Program-made: the position numbers and the translations under genes | Notes under the pieces: generated by a model | Seen by the model: only the letters and a program-made list of their open reading frames with translations | The model's database searches: none | What the model was told of the DNA's origin: nothing | Source of the DNA: Actinomortierella ambigua | Lineage: Eukaryota > Mortierellomycota > Mortierellomycetes > Mortierellales > Mortierellaceae | Assembly (NCBI GenBank): GCA_016098155.1 | Contig: JAAAJB010000438.1 | Coordinates: forward strand, 8,881-30,693 | Reading direction: 5' to 3' | Length of the DNA: 21,813 nt | Shown: positions 10,939-21,029 of the stretch, in pieces | Layout: each line of letters starts with the position of its first letter | Numbering within the stretch: position 1 is the first letter of the stretch

Positions 10939-11108
10939 AAAAAAAGTCGAGAAAGAAGAAAAGGAAGAGGAAAAAGTAAAAGGAGGTGTGTCCTTCTTCT
11001 ATATCTTTCCCTCTCTTCTTCTTCTTCCATAGACATTATGACAGCATAGCAAACTTTTGAAGCTTTCATACGCCCACTCTTCCCTTCGTCAAAAAAAAAA
11101 CAAGAAAC

Positions 11109-11207
11109 ACTCATTTGATTCAAAACGCAGACTTGTGGCGCTGCGATGATAATATGTCCGCTGTTATATTGAGCAATGATGTCGTACTTCCCCTCTGTCA
11201 AAGACAT
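11109..11207 (-). CDS. short coding-looking ORF, possible isolated first exon or gene remnant
   Basis: Reading minus from 11207 gives MSLTEGKYDIIAQYNSGHII followed by IAAPQVCVLNQ. This is compositionally ordinary protein, unlike the surrounding low-complexity DNA. The opening MSL.EG.Y.I...SGH loosely resembles the first strand of small fungal beta-trefoil proteins (ricin-B-like lectins, small protease inhibitors). That resemblance is weak and is inference. The frame stays open into low-complexity sequence antisense to the end of the F-box-like gene, and I found no matching downstream exon. It could be a remnant, an isolated first exon, or chance. Confidence 0.22.
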
Positions 11208-11365
11208 TTCCTGACAAAAAGTCTTGTCCAGGTGGTATGAAAAAGTCTATTTGTTGAGCTAAAGGAGCGGAAGAATGCTATCCGGACTTTCCGTTTGCAT
11301 ACAATAGAAGCAAGAAAAAGTAAGTTTTGCCCCAGCCCAAACATGGTGTACAGTGCGCACAATAT

Positions 11366-11434
11366 ACACACACAAACACACAAACACACGCACGCACACA
11401 AACACACACACAAAGACACATACGCGCGCACGCA
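11366..11434 (+). repeat. CA-rich microsatellite
   Basis: An interrupted (CA)n tract with ACAA and ACGC variants, about 70 bp, in intergenic DNA. It alternates purine and pyrimidine through CACGCACGCACA and ACGCGCGCACGC segments. Confidence 0.85.
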
Positions 11435-11944
11435 CTATCTCCTCCCCACCAGAATGTGAAGCGACAGGCAGACATCTTGCAAATCCCTTAGTAAGTCTAG
11501 GAGGAGAGGGTGAGGCGAGTGCGTGGGATGTGTGCTTGTGAAGACAGAAGGGGGCACACCCCGCGACATCCTCTTTTGGGAGAAATTATAACCCTAAATA
11601 ATTTCAGCCGAAAGAAAGGGGAACTTGGAAGGTGCCACTACTTTCCTTTCTCACCTACTGCTTTTCAGTCTTCATCATCTACTTTTCTCATTTAAGAAAA
11701 AAAGACCATCCAAGCCCACGGTGACCTTGAGGATAGAGAAGGAGAGAAGGAGGCGCCGGAGTAGTAAAGAGGCGGGCTTTAGGAAAGGAGAGATGTATAC
11801 TCTATTAAGCCATGTCTTTGATTTATCCGCATTGAAACCACGCTCGTATACAAACATACTTAAAGCAAGCCCAGCACCCTTCCACCGACCCTTCAAAAAA
11901 AACTCAACTCCCCACTCCCCATCACTTCTTCTGAAGAAGAGTCA

Positions 11945-12094
11945 TTTCGTCTCATTTTGCATTGCAATTCGATTGCTTCAGATTCCTCTCATTACCCTCC
12001 TCCTCTTCTCACCCTCAATACTCTCCCACAAACCTCTTCGCCTCCACTCTTTCTCGTCAATCTCTCCTCTCTCTGCTCGTTGCTGGATGTTACC
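11945..12094 (+). promoter_or_regulatory. CT-rich leader just upstream of the MFS transporter start
   Basis: A dense C/T stretch ends at the start codon, whose context is TTACCATGGCG. Such pyrimidine-rich tracts before the ATG are common at fungal transcription starts. No clear TATA box was found in it. Confidence 0.4.
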
Positions 12095-15000
12095 ATGGCG
12101 ATCGTCCAATATTTGCAAAGCCTCCTTTTCCCACCCGAGCAACATGATGATCCCAAAGAATGGTCAAAGCGAAAAAAGAACATGGTCGTGTTCGTCATCT
12201 CATATTGCGCCTTCACAGCCCCTCTTGGCTCAAATCTCTATATGCCTGCCGTCGTGGAAGTCAGGGACGATTTGAACACCACTGCGGCTTATGTTAGTGC
12301 CACCTGTAAGTCCAGGTCCCCCGTCCCTTTCTTCTCTCTCCCTTTACCTTCTTTCCTTGATATTGAAGGTCAAAAGGAGGATTGAAGCTTCTACTCAAGA
12401 TTTTGGCTCTTCCTTTTCTTCCGCCCCCTTTTTCATGTGTCTGTTTATTATTGTTTCCCAACCACACCCTTCCCCCTTGAAGTGTTTACTTTGAGATACA
12501 TAATTCGCTCGGAAAAGCTTTTAAGCTGCCCACTGTGAATGGAGGGAGAGTAAATCAAATACGCTTATGAGTCTATTTAACATATGGATCGGATGCACAG
12601 TGCCCTCCATCGCTCTCTCAGTTGCTCACACAAAACATACACAAACACCAGCTAACGATTACTCTTTTATTGGTCGCCAATCTTAACTTGTAGTGTCTGT
12701 CTATGTTCTCGTCATGGGTATCATGGTAAGAGGGCTTTTCTTTGTTGGTGGGACTGCGGCCCACCTTTCATTTTTGATATTTTTGATCGCGATCCGATGG
12801 CGATCTGATGCTGATCTGTGTTCCTCTACTGTGCTCTTCGCTTCGCTTCCCTCCTTCCCCTTCCCCCTTAATCCCTCTTCCCTCTTCGTTTTCCGTCTTC
12901 CTCTAACATCACACATTCCTACCACCATGTACACAACAAACAATCGAACCACCTCCACAAACAATATCGACGCATCACACAGCCTGTGTTTTGGGCTGCA
13001 CTTTGTGACTACTCCGGTCGTCGGCCGATCTACCTGGTTTCGATGTTCATTTTCACTCTGGGCAGTCTAGGGGCCGCGCTGTCGCAAAACATTGGCATGT
13101 TCTTTGCCATGCGTGCGATTCAAGCCTTTGGTTCGAGTTCGGTCCTGTCCGTCGGAGGTGGCTCGTTGTCAGACTGTTTCCATTCTGGTGAACGTGGCAC
13201 AGCCTTTGGGCTCTTCTACCTTGGTGAGGAGATGCGCTCTCTAGTGTGGAAACATGAAACACGTAGATCTAAAAAGAAATAGCTGGGCTGACTCACATCT
13301 CCTCTTCCGTGGCAACCTTTTTTTTTTTGCTCTTGTGTAGGTCCTCTAATTGGGCCCATGATTGGACCCACCATTGGTGGTCTTTTAAGTAACGCCTATG
13401 GATGGAGGTAAGCCTCACCATCGTTTTATTTTTTCTTGATAGCATAATATGTACGACATCAACACCATGAAGAGATGTCCATCCCATTCCCCCTTGTTCT
13501 AATTTCATAATCTGTAACGATTGTACAATCCTCTTCCCCCCCCCCCCTTTCTTTCTAGAACAACCATGTGGCTTCTGCTTGCAACAGCCATTCTAGCTTT
13601 TGTGCTGGTCCTGTTCTTCTTGCCCGAGACGTACCGCAAGCGCATCGACCCTCCATCCCCAGCTACCGCGCCTGTCTCGACAACAAAAGGTCTTCAGGCC
13701 CACTGGTCTGACTCTGTGCAAGAGGTCAAGGACCATCCTTCACATATCTATTCGACCCACTCGACCTTGATTGAGAGCAGGGACTCGATTCATGAGCATG
13801 TATCTGAGCTAGAAGGAAGGATAGTCAGTGCAACACTGCCACCGCTGTCCTCCTCTGGTCACGCGTCTGCCGCCTCCCCTATGCAGGAGAAGACAAAGAA
13901 GTGGATGGTGGCTCCCTCGATCGAGAACGACAAGGCAGAGACTGGATCCCTACCCTCAGTTGAACAAGAACAAGAAGCAGAAGTAGTAGAAGAAGAACAG
14001 ACAAAGGCAAAGAAGAAGTACTTCAACCCACTTCGTCCTCTGACCTGTCTACGCTCACCCACGAATTTGATCCTGGTCGGCTTCAACGCGTTGGCGTTGG
14101 GCGCCCAGTTCTGCATGAACAACACGCTCCCGATCTCGTTCGATGAGCTATACCACTTTGACGAGTCGCAGATCGGACTGTGCATGATGGCCGGCGGCGT
14201 CGGGTCTGCTCTGGGCTCCCTGATCGGAGGCCGGTACTCGGACTTTGTGCTCCGTCGGTGGTTGATCCGCAGGGAGGTGAAGAGGTTGCAGATGGAACAG
14301 CAAGTTGCTGCTGCTGCTGCTGCGGGTGCGGGTGCGGGTGCGGCTAGTGATGCAGGTCCTGGTGCAAAGATGTCCATGCTGAAGATTGATGAGACGACGG
14401 TGGCCAAGACTGTCAATGTCAAGATGGCGGCTCCTCCCGAGGTGCGCTTGCGAAGGTAATGACACTATCACAAAGTATTTAGGGAAGGGTTGGGTGTCGT
14501 TGCTTAAACTATATTTCCCCCTTTCCGTCCACTCATCTGTCTATGCCTCTTCTTTTTTTTTCATGCTTAGTGTCTGGCCCGGTGTGATCACGCTCCCTCT
14601 TGGCCTGCTTCTGTATGGATGGTCGCTCAATAACAAACTTCCTGTTTCTGCTCCCATTGTCGGCATCTTCCTTGGTATGTTGCTATGATGATGTTATGTC
14701 ATCTTCGGATCCACGTTCGTGTCAATTCTGAGCCTCCGCGAACTTGTAGATGTCTCTATTAACAACTTTTTGTCCTATTTATTTACTTATTTCTCCATGT
14801 TACTTTAACAGTCGGCTTTGGTATGATGATGGTGTTCTCCAGTGCCACGACGGCGCTTGTCGACTCGAATGCTGACAACAACATGGCAACGTCGGCAGTG
14901 GCCTGCAACAGTTTTGCTCGTGGTCTGACAGGCGCTGTGGGAGGCTTCATTGCCCTCCCGCTCTTGGGTGCGATTGGCAATGGTTGGCTGTACACCATGT

Positions 15001-15107
15001 GGGCCATTCTCACTGTTCTTGGTTCTTTAGGCCTCTTGCTCATGCTCCTGCGCGCAGAGACTTGGCGTCAGCGCGCCTTGGAGAAGAAAAAACTCGAGGT
15101 TGTCTGA
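12095..15107 (+). CDS. MFS multidrug transporter (DHA1-like, 12 TM), 7 exons, 615 aa
   Basis: A plasma- or organelle-membrane H+-coupled antiporter of the drug:H+ antiporter 1 type (Qdr/Dtr/Flr-like); the substrate cannot be told from sequence. Exons: 12095-12305, 12694-12725, 12983-13223, 13341-13407, 13559-14455, 14571-14674 and 14812-15107; all junction phases close. TM1 contains NLYMPAV. Motif A is in the TM2-TM3 loop (ALCDYSGRRPIYL). The TM5 antiporter motif C reads GPLIGPMIGPTIGG. TM6 ends in LPETYRKR. A long hydrophilic loop (about 211-345) joins the two halves. A second insertion, charged and then Ala/Gly-rich (about 416-483), lies after TM8 and is unusual in position. TM9-TM12 follow, with a basic C-tail. 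Exon 2 is only 32 nt. Downstream AATAAA at 15303-15308. Confidence 0.92.
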
Positions 15108-15468
15108 GCGAGGAAGAGAAGGAGGAGGAGGAAGGAGGAAGGAGGAGGAACCATTGCATGCATACTTTTATCTTACAACATCTCAACGAAGAGAACATCC
15201 ATTTGCTTTTTCTTCGTTTTGTATACCATTCCTCACACTAAGCAACTTTTCATTCATACTGGCATTTAATCTTTTTGCATCTTCGCATTTTCTTCAGCAT
15301 TCAATAAAACCACTTTGCCAAACCACAACTGCTGGGATTCTACATATTTTCATGTCTCTTTATAGGTCTACAAGTGAAGGGGAGGAGGGAAGTGACGAAA
15401 CCTCGACCGATTACTTTTTTTTCGTATGTGTTTGGGAGGAGGAAGGGGGGAGGGAAGGGTTTCTTCTA
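15108..15468. other. shared 3' region of the convergent MFS and chitin synthase genes
   Basis: The two stop codons are 361 bp apart in tail-to-tail orientation. Just after the transporter stop there is a GA-rich tract (15112-15150). An AATAAA at 15303-15308 on the plus strand is a plausible polyadenylation signal for the transporter, about 195 bp past its stop. No clear AATAAA was found for the chitin synthase on the minus strand. The two transcripts may overlap at their 3' ends. Confidence 0.5.
15303..15308 (+). terminator. AATAAA polyadenylation signal for the MFS transporter
   Basis: A canonical AATAAA in TTCAATAAAACC, in A/T-rich surroundings, about 195 bp after the transporter stop codon. 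Fungal signals are degenerate, so this is a position-supported guess. Confidence 0.45.
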
Positions 15469-18400
15469 CTACCATCGCAACTCGCCCGACACCAATCGCA
15501 GGATCAGATACGAAGCCGATCCGATGAAGCGGAACAAGCTCAAGAAAGCCACGGACCACAGCACAAATCCCAAATAGGCCGTCGCCCGGCTCTCATACGA
15601 CCCGAAACCCGAATACGTGATGCCGCTGACCAACAAAGCATTCGTTGCACACCACAGCACGACCAGTCTCGTTCGGAAGGCCCGGTAATAATCCTCCTGC
15701 TTTGTCTTGGCATCCCGCTTCTGCTTGACCTCCTCCCTCCGATCCAACAGCGAGTCCAGGGCCCGTTGATAACCCTCGTTGATATCCTTGTCCTCCGTCG
15801 GCATCGACACCGTCACCTCTGCCTGTTGGTTATTCGCACCACCACCACTTCCCCCAGGAACGGTCTTGACGACACCGAGATCCATCTTCTCGATCGACTC
15901 ACCCTTGGTACCCCAAGAGACGTCGTGGGTGTTGCAAAAGGCATAGACGTTGAGGACGTTGACGTACGAGGGCATCATGCAAAGATACTGGATAAAGCTG
16001 GTAAACATGTGCCACGGCTCGAGGTACAGCAGCGAGCCAATCAGGTAGAGGCCGTACGTGGATGCGAGGGAGAGGATTACGCTGCGGAAGGTCGGGTCCT
16101 GGAGCAAGGCACTGAGCGTCCGTGCGCCGTTGGCGATGGCCGTCTCGATGCCGAGCTTGGTCATCCAGATGGCGCAGAAGGTCAGCCAGATCATGAGGAA
16201 GCCGAAGAAGACCATGGCCGCTGTGTACAAGAACTTTGAACTATGGGGGAGGGGGAAGGCGAGACAAATAAGAGTTAGATTGTGGACAATCAAAAAAAAA
16301 GTAGGGGTTCGCCTCCGTGAGCACAAAAAAAAAGAGCTTACCCTGTAGGACGGTTACCCATACTCAGGACAAACATGATAATGACAAGGAACTGGTAGAC
16401 GTTGTTGAAGATGATAAACAGCCACCTGGCAACACCGTTGTCGCCAAATGGACTGTTTCCGGGCAGCGTCAGTTGATAGGACAAGATGTAGAAGGTGAGG
16501 TAGATGTTGGCCTAGAGGAAGAGTTGAAACGAGATGGTGAGTACCAGCGGCCAATATCCTTCTGCAACCATTCCAGATGAGATTTTGACTTGTCAACGTA
16601 CGATAGCAAACCAGCTGAACAGGATGTTGAACACGTTGTAAAGGAACTGGAGGTGGAAGAGAATTTTCCTAAAAATAAACAACCAAATCAACAAACATTC
16701 CGAGTTAGTAAAAAACAAAAAAGTCTACTCATCATCCAGGTCAATACCCGGCGAGAGAAAAAAAAATGAAAGAAAGGAGTATTACCTCCAAAGAGCATGG
16801 TCACTCCTGTAAATCTTTCCAAAATGCCAGATCGAAAAGATGGCGACAAAGAAGGTTCCATTGAGCCACCGACGCCGCTGACTGATCAACTCTGGTACCG
16901 AATCAGGTACATCCGTCGCCGCCCACGCAGCCTTGACATATCGCAACGTCCATGCATAGTTGCGCTTCGCCACCAGCTCAAAACACAAAATACGATCCTC
17001 CGCCAGGTACATGTTGGCGTCAAAGATCCCAGAGTCCGCCGACGGCTTCTCGCCCTTGAAATAGCTCACCAACGGTCCTTCGTTGGGCGTCTCGGGCGCC
17101 GAGAGCAGCGCCCGGTAGCGGTATGCGGAGAAGGCGCCCGGTAAGACTGAAATGTAGCCGATGACGGATTCCAATGGTTTGTCCAGGATATTGTTCTATA
17201 GTAAGAAAGAGGGGAAAGACAAATAAAAGTATGTTAGCATTGTCAACACATACACATACACACACACGCTCAAAAGAAGAAGGGTGCTACCACCTTGATC
17301 CCCTTTTTTTTTCTTTTTCCTTCCTTCCTTCCTTACCATCTTATACTCGAAATTTTGTGCGGCGACAAGTGGGTTCAGCAAGTTCTTGCCTGCAGCGCCC
17401 TTGACGGGTTTGATCTCACCACAGGCGCCGGCGACGTTGGAGTTGAGGTCAAAGACCTTCCAGAGTTGATAGATCGAGGTCGGTCCAGGCCGTGTGCCGA
17501 CATCCAGCAGGACACAGACGCGCGGGCTCAGGACCGGGCAGAGGGCGTTGAAGAACCATCGATGCGAGTTGAGCTTCTTGGCGTTCCTCTCCTTGAGACA
17601 AAATATCAGCTGAACCGGCACATAGTCGCTGGATGTCGACTCGACAATCTTCATTTGTGGGTCGATGGTCACTTGGGTGGTATACTGTGATTGTCGGGAG
17701 TCATTTGAATTTCAAAGGGGAAGAGGGGTGGGGGGTGAGAAGGGGGAGGGGAGAAGAAAGAAAATAAAAGGTCAGAGGCATGTCATGAGAACTCGAACAG
17801 CAAATGTTGGCGAAAGAAAGGGAGATAGGGCCCCTCTCTCTCGCTCTCGCTCTCGCTCTCTCTCTCTATCCATTCACTCACCTCGAAGAGATGGGCTTCG
17901 ACAGGTTTTCCATTGACTTCTCGCTTGGCGATACCCTCCTGATAGAGACCCATAGCAGCCAAGTAATTATAGACTTTCTCGTCGCACTTTTGACGACCAT
18001 CGGCGACAATACAAACAACGACCTTCTCCCATGCGCCCTCGCCCCAGGTCTTGGAGTTGGTTCTTGAGGCGAGGTGTCGAATGTTCTTCATGACGCTGTG
18101 CATCGTGCTGGCAAACAACGACACATCTTCCTATTTCGTTTTTATTGTTTGTTTTTTTGTCCAGGAGGTGTGAATAGAAAAAAAAAGGAACAAATATGTT
18201 AGTTGTTGAGCCAAAGGAATCGACCCTTGCTTTGCAAAACCCCGACAAAACAAACGTTGGAACGGGAAAACGGGAACCGTCTAGCCACAGATGTTGTCAT
18301 TGAGCATATTTTTCTCTATTTTTTTTTTTTAGGCTCCTCGAACCCAGCCCTTTGGAGAAAAAAAAAGGGAGGGGGGGGAAGTGGTCACTGCCACAAAAAT

Positions 18401-18918
18401 AGAGCACCCCTCCGCCTCGTATCATGAGACAAGTTCCAAAACTCCAAGTGGGTGGACAACTGGGTGATCTCTCACCACTTAAAGAGTCTCGGAGAGAAGA
18501 CAGGAGAAAAGAAGTGAAGCAAGTGAAGAGAGTAACCCAAAAAAAAAAAAAAAAAAAAAAGCTTACATTGTACATGGTGACAACAATAAACAGCTCCGTC
18601 TCTCGGCTCCACATCGCCGGTCGCAGTGTATAATTCTCGTCCTGAAAGTCGTTCGGGTCGCAGGTGACGGCCGTGTACCGCATATGTGTAAACTCGACGC
18701 CGTCCTGGATCTTTTGTCGTCGCAGATAATGATCCGGTACAGGACAGTCCAGAACCAAGTTGCCGTCCGTCAGCCGGACCGTCTTCTTGGTCTTGTATCG
18801 TCGCTCCTGCCGTTGTGGGGCCTCGCCGTATCGGAGAGTCGAGGGGGGGAGCATGGGTGTCTCGGCTGCGGGTATGAACGGTGTCGAAGCTAGAGCGCCA
18901 GAGAAATATGGCTGTTGC

Positions 18919-18952
<34 letters not shown>

Positions 18953-19415
18953 GCTGCCGCTGCGACGACGGCAGATCTTGCAGTTGGACGTAGTGAGCCA
19001 TGTCCTCTTGTGGCTCAGGGTCAGGCTCTGAAGGGGGCGGTGGTGGTCGTAGCTTTGGGAGCTGGTGCGGATAATACGAATAGGCGTTCTCAGTGTCCTG
19101 CTCAGGGTGAGAGATGACCGACGAGCGCGACTTTTTGGAAAGTGTCGAGTAGATGGACTGATGCCTTGTGAGGTCTGTTGGATCTCTGATGAAGGAAGAG
19201 AAACCAGGAATGTCGATCGACGGTGATGAAGGTGTGAGTTCAAAAACAAGGCCGTCAGGTACTTCTTCCTTGGAATGGTGCTCCTGCCGCTGTTGCTGTT
19301 GTTGCTGTTGAGACGAGGGGTGTAGGGTGGTTGCCTGCTGAAGTGAGGAAGAAGACGGTGAAGAAGAAGCGAAAGAAGAGGAAGCAAACTGGGGATTCGG
19401 TTGCTGACGATGCAT
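15469..19415 (-). CDS. CHS: chitin synthase, division I, GT2 family, 7 exons, 954 aa
   Basis: A membrane processive glycosyltransferase that makes beta-1,4-GlcNAc chains from UDP-GlcNAc for the cell wall. Exons (minus): 19415-18567, 18130-17882, 17684-17337, 17195-16786, 16668-16602, 16511-16342 and 16240-15469; phases close. The N-terminus (1-200) is disordered, Ser/Gln/Pro-rich, with a Q15 run at 154-168. The chitin synthase N-domain begins near 208 ([17 protein letters not shown]). Catalytic landmarks are ADGR in exon 2, LLDVGT (425-430), [11 protein letters not shown] (about 502-512), EDR (548-550) and QRRRW (588-592) followed by LNGTFF. Several TM segments follow, with a charged cytosolic loop before the last pair, and the chain ends GELRW. 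The absence of a myosin head and the domain order indicate division I (classes I-III); the exact class needs a tree. Intron 1 (436 bp) starts with a T22 tract. Confidence 0.95.
18539..18560 (+). repeat. A22 homopolymer in chitin synthase intron 1
   Basis: On the coding (minus) strand this is a T22 run starting just after the GTAAGC donor of intron 1 of the chitin synthase gene. It lies at the 5' rather than the 3' end of the intron. Confidence 0.85.
18912..18956 (-). repeat. CAA/CAG trinucleotide repeat coding for poly-Gln in the chitin synthase
   Basis: The TGT/TGC repeats on the plus strand read as CAA and CAG on the coding strand. They give the Q15 run at residues 154-168 in the disordered N-terminus. 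A smaller Gln run lies at residues 36-42 (plus strand near 19290-19310). Confidence 0.85.
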
Positions 19416-19920
19416 TTTTTGGCTCCCCTTTTCTACCGCTTAAAGCAAAATACGTGAGTGGGTGGGTTGGGTGAGGCGATGCTATGTTTGGGTCAGGGAG
19501 CACGGGAGAGGGGATTGACCACGACTACGACTGGCTGGACTGAAAAAAGTCGAATGGAAAGGGGGGGGTCCAGATGTTGACGGGGGTTGGTGTAGTGTAG
19601 TCAAAAGAAAATAAAATACCTTTTTTCTTGGCCGTTTCATGAGCTAGGTTGTTCCCCGACCAGTGGCTTGCCGCACAGACAACGACAGCCCTCTTTAGAG
19701 CGACCGTTTTCACGCGTTACATGACGATGGGGTACCTTGGCTAGCCAAGAACACCACTGACCCGATAGTAGAACCTGCAGATTCAGGTACAAAGTTTACT
19801 TGGCCGTTATCAATCGCCAACCGACTCCCATCACTGGCTGACACAACTCCGTTCAAACATTTATATAAAGACACCTTTTCCTTGATTACACTCGCGCATA
19901 GACGTCTCAGGCGGTTTTAT
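19416..19920 (-). promoter_or_regulatory. upstream region of the chitin synthase and 3' flank of the Lcl2-type gene
   Basis: No coding signal. Two candidate control motifs are visible. ACGCGT at 19712-19717, about 297 bp before the chitin synthase ATG, matches the MluI cell-cycle box of fungal MBF-type regulators. TTATATAAAG at 19861-19870 is TATA-like on both strands, about 446 bp before the ATG. Six- to ten-base matches occur by chance, so these are suggestions only. Confidence 0.35.
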
Positions 19921-19921
19921 T
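19916..19921 (-). terminator. AATAAA overlapping the stop codon of the Lcl2-type gene
   Basis: On the minus strand the end of the gene reads TGAATAAAA, so a canonical polyadenylation hexamer begins with the last base of the stop codon. If used, the 3' untranslated region would be only a few tens of bases. Confidence 0.4.
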
Positions 19922-20716
19922 CAGCTGGATGCACTACAGTCATAAGGGCCCCGATGGCAAGAGTACCAGTCCCCGCGCTGACATTTGGTATCCTGCTCAT
20001 ACTGGCAAGGGCAGTCGATCGGTCGCTCAACACACGCGCCAGTTTCGCGACAGTGATACCTGGTACAAGACGCCTCTATATTAGCATTCAGAGCAATAGT
20101 GAAAATGTGAGAATGAGTCGCTATCTTCTTCTTTTCCATAGCCATCCTTCAAAAAAAAACACAGCTCATATTCCAAAAAAAGAATATCGAGAATGCACTT
20201 CTCTTTGATAGATTTACCTGGTGTAGGTTGATCATCCTCGCTCTGATTGAAAAAGTCGCGGAACGGCGAGTCGCTGCGCCTCCGTCGCTCCTCACCCTGG
20301 CCCTTTGAAGACGACCCCGATGTAAACCTGGGTGGTGCTGAGAATGCTTGCGGATCAGGCGTGCCAAACATGATCGGCTTGACCGACGGACGCGCCGCCC
20401 ACGTTGAAGACCCCTCCCCTCCTCCTCCTCTACTGTCGCCGCCGTCACCGCCACCTCTCGTGGCATCTTTGGCAGTGTTTGTCCATGTCGGCGACGCAGT
20501 GTCTGTGTTGCCTGTGCCAAACAGGGCGGCGAGAAAAGCCGATGGCGCAAGCTGCTGAATGGCGAGGCAGACTACTAATACCAGAGCCATGGTGGTGCGA
20601 AGAGTCAGAACACTGGATGCATTTGCTGGCGATGCATCCGTCTCATGCGGAGTGCCCGGCTCTGTGCTTTCCTTCGACTGTTTGGGCTGCTTGGCTGGTT
20701 TGGGCGTGGATGACAT
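19921..20716 (-). CDS. LCL2: Lcl2-type small cysteine-rich secretory protein, 2 exons, 217 aa
   Basis: Lcl2 (long chronological lifespan protein 2) is a small fungal secretory-pathway protein tied genetically to ER quality control; its biochemical role is unclear. Exons (minus): 20716-20218 and 20075-19921, with a phase 1 intron of 142 bp. The hallmark is the C-terminal Cys pattern at residues 170, 175, 181, 188, 190, 198, 206 and 213, with the core CTRYHCRETGACVERP then IDCPC. This spacing (C-x4-C-x5-C-x6-C-x-C) is what I recall for Lcl2. A hydrophobic segment (about 44-66) acts as signal peptide or anchor, then comes a Gly/Ser/Arg-rich linker. The first ATG gives a 42-residue hydrophilic extension before it. 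Met43 (ATG at 20590-20588, context CACCATGG) would give a conventional signal peptide and 175 aa. AATAAA overlaps the stop codon. Confidence 0.72.
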
Positions 20717-21029
20717 TGTATGCTTGAAAATGTGGTGAATGGTGAGAAATGGAGGAGGTAATTGCTATGGTAAAGGTAGGAGGAAATGGTTTCAAAGGCC
20801 AGTAGACCAGTGTGTCGTGGCAAATTGAGAGCGGTTTCCCAAGGCTGTGGTCACAGCCGTCAACATCTGCCAGAAATTGAACCATTTTTTTTTTTTACTT
20901 GGAAAAGCGAAGAATACAACGACGAAGGCAAACTGTACAAGATAGATGTGAACACCGAGTGGAAGGTAAGGGTAACCTGGAAGAGGAAAGAAGGGAACGG
21001 AAAGTAAAAAAAATGGCAGACAGTGCTCC
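20717..21029 (-). promoter_or_regulatory. intergenic region between BET2 and the Lcl2-type gene
   Basis: 313 bp holding the 3' flank of BET2 and the promoter of the Lcl2-type gene. It contains a 16-bp near-perfect palindrome, GGCTGTG-GT-CACAGCC (20843-20858), about 127-142 bp before the first ATG, and a T run at 20886-20896. No coding signal. Confidence 0.35.

Larger units (their letters stand above)
10939..12094. other. intergenic region between the F-box-like gene and the MFS transporter
   Basis: It holds the 3' untranslated part of the F-box-like gene, a short minus-strand coding-looking ORF (11109-11207), a CA-rich microsatellite, a purine-rich block (about 11725-11795) and the promoter and leader of the transporter. 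No other coding signal is convincing; open frames crossing 11625-12275 are CT-rich leader sequence. Confidence 0.55.

Noticed and set aside
11625..12275. 216-aa plus-strand open frame over the MFS start
   Set aside because: It is out of frame with the MFS exon and made of CT-rich leader sequence.
12986..13282. Alternative transporter start at a GTG-led frame
   Set aside because: It is an internal MFS exon. The frame is continued upstream by spliced exons coding TM1 and TM2.
15100..16239. 379-aa plus-strand open frame
   Set aside because: It is antisense to the last exon of the chitin synthase, whose frame carries clear family motifs, and it begins in the MFS 3' flank.
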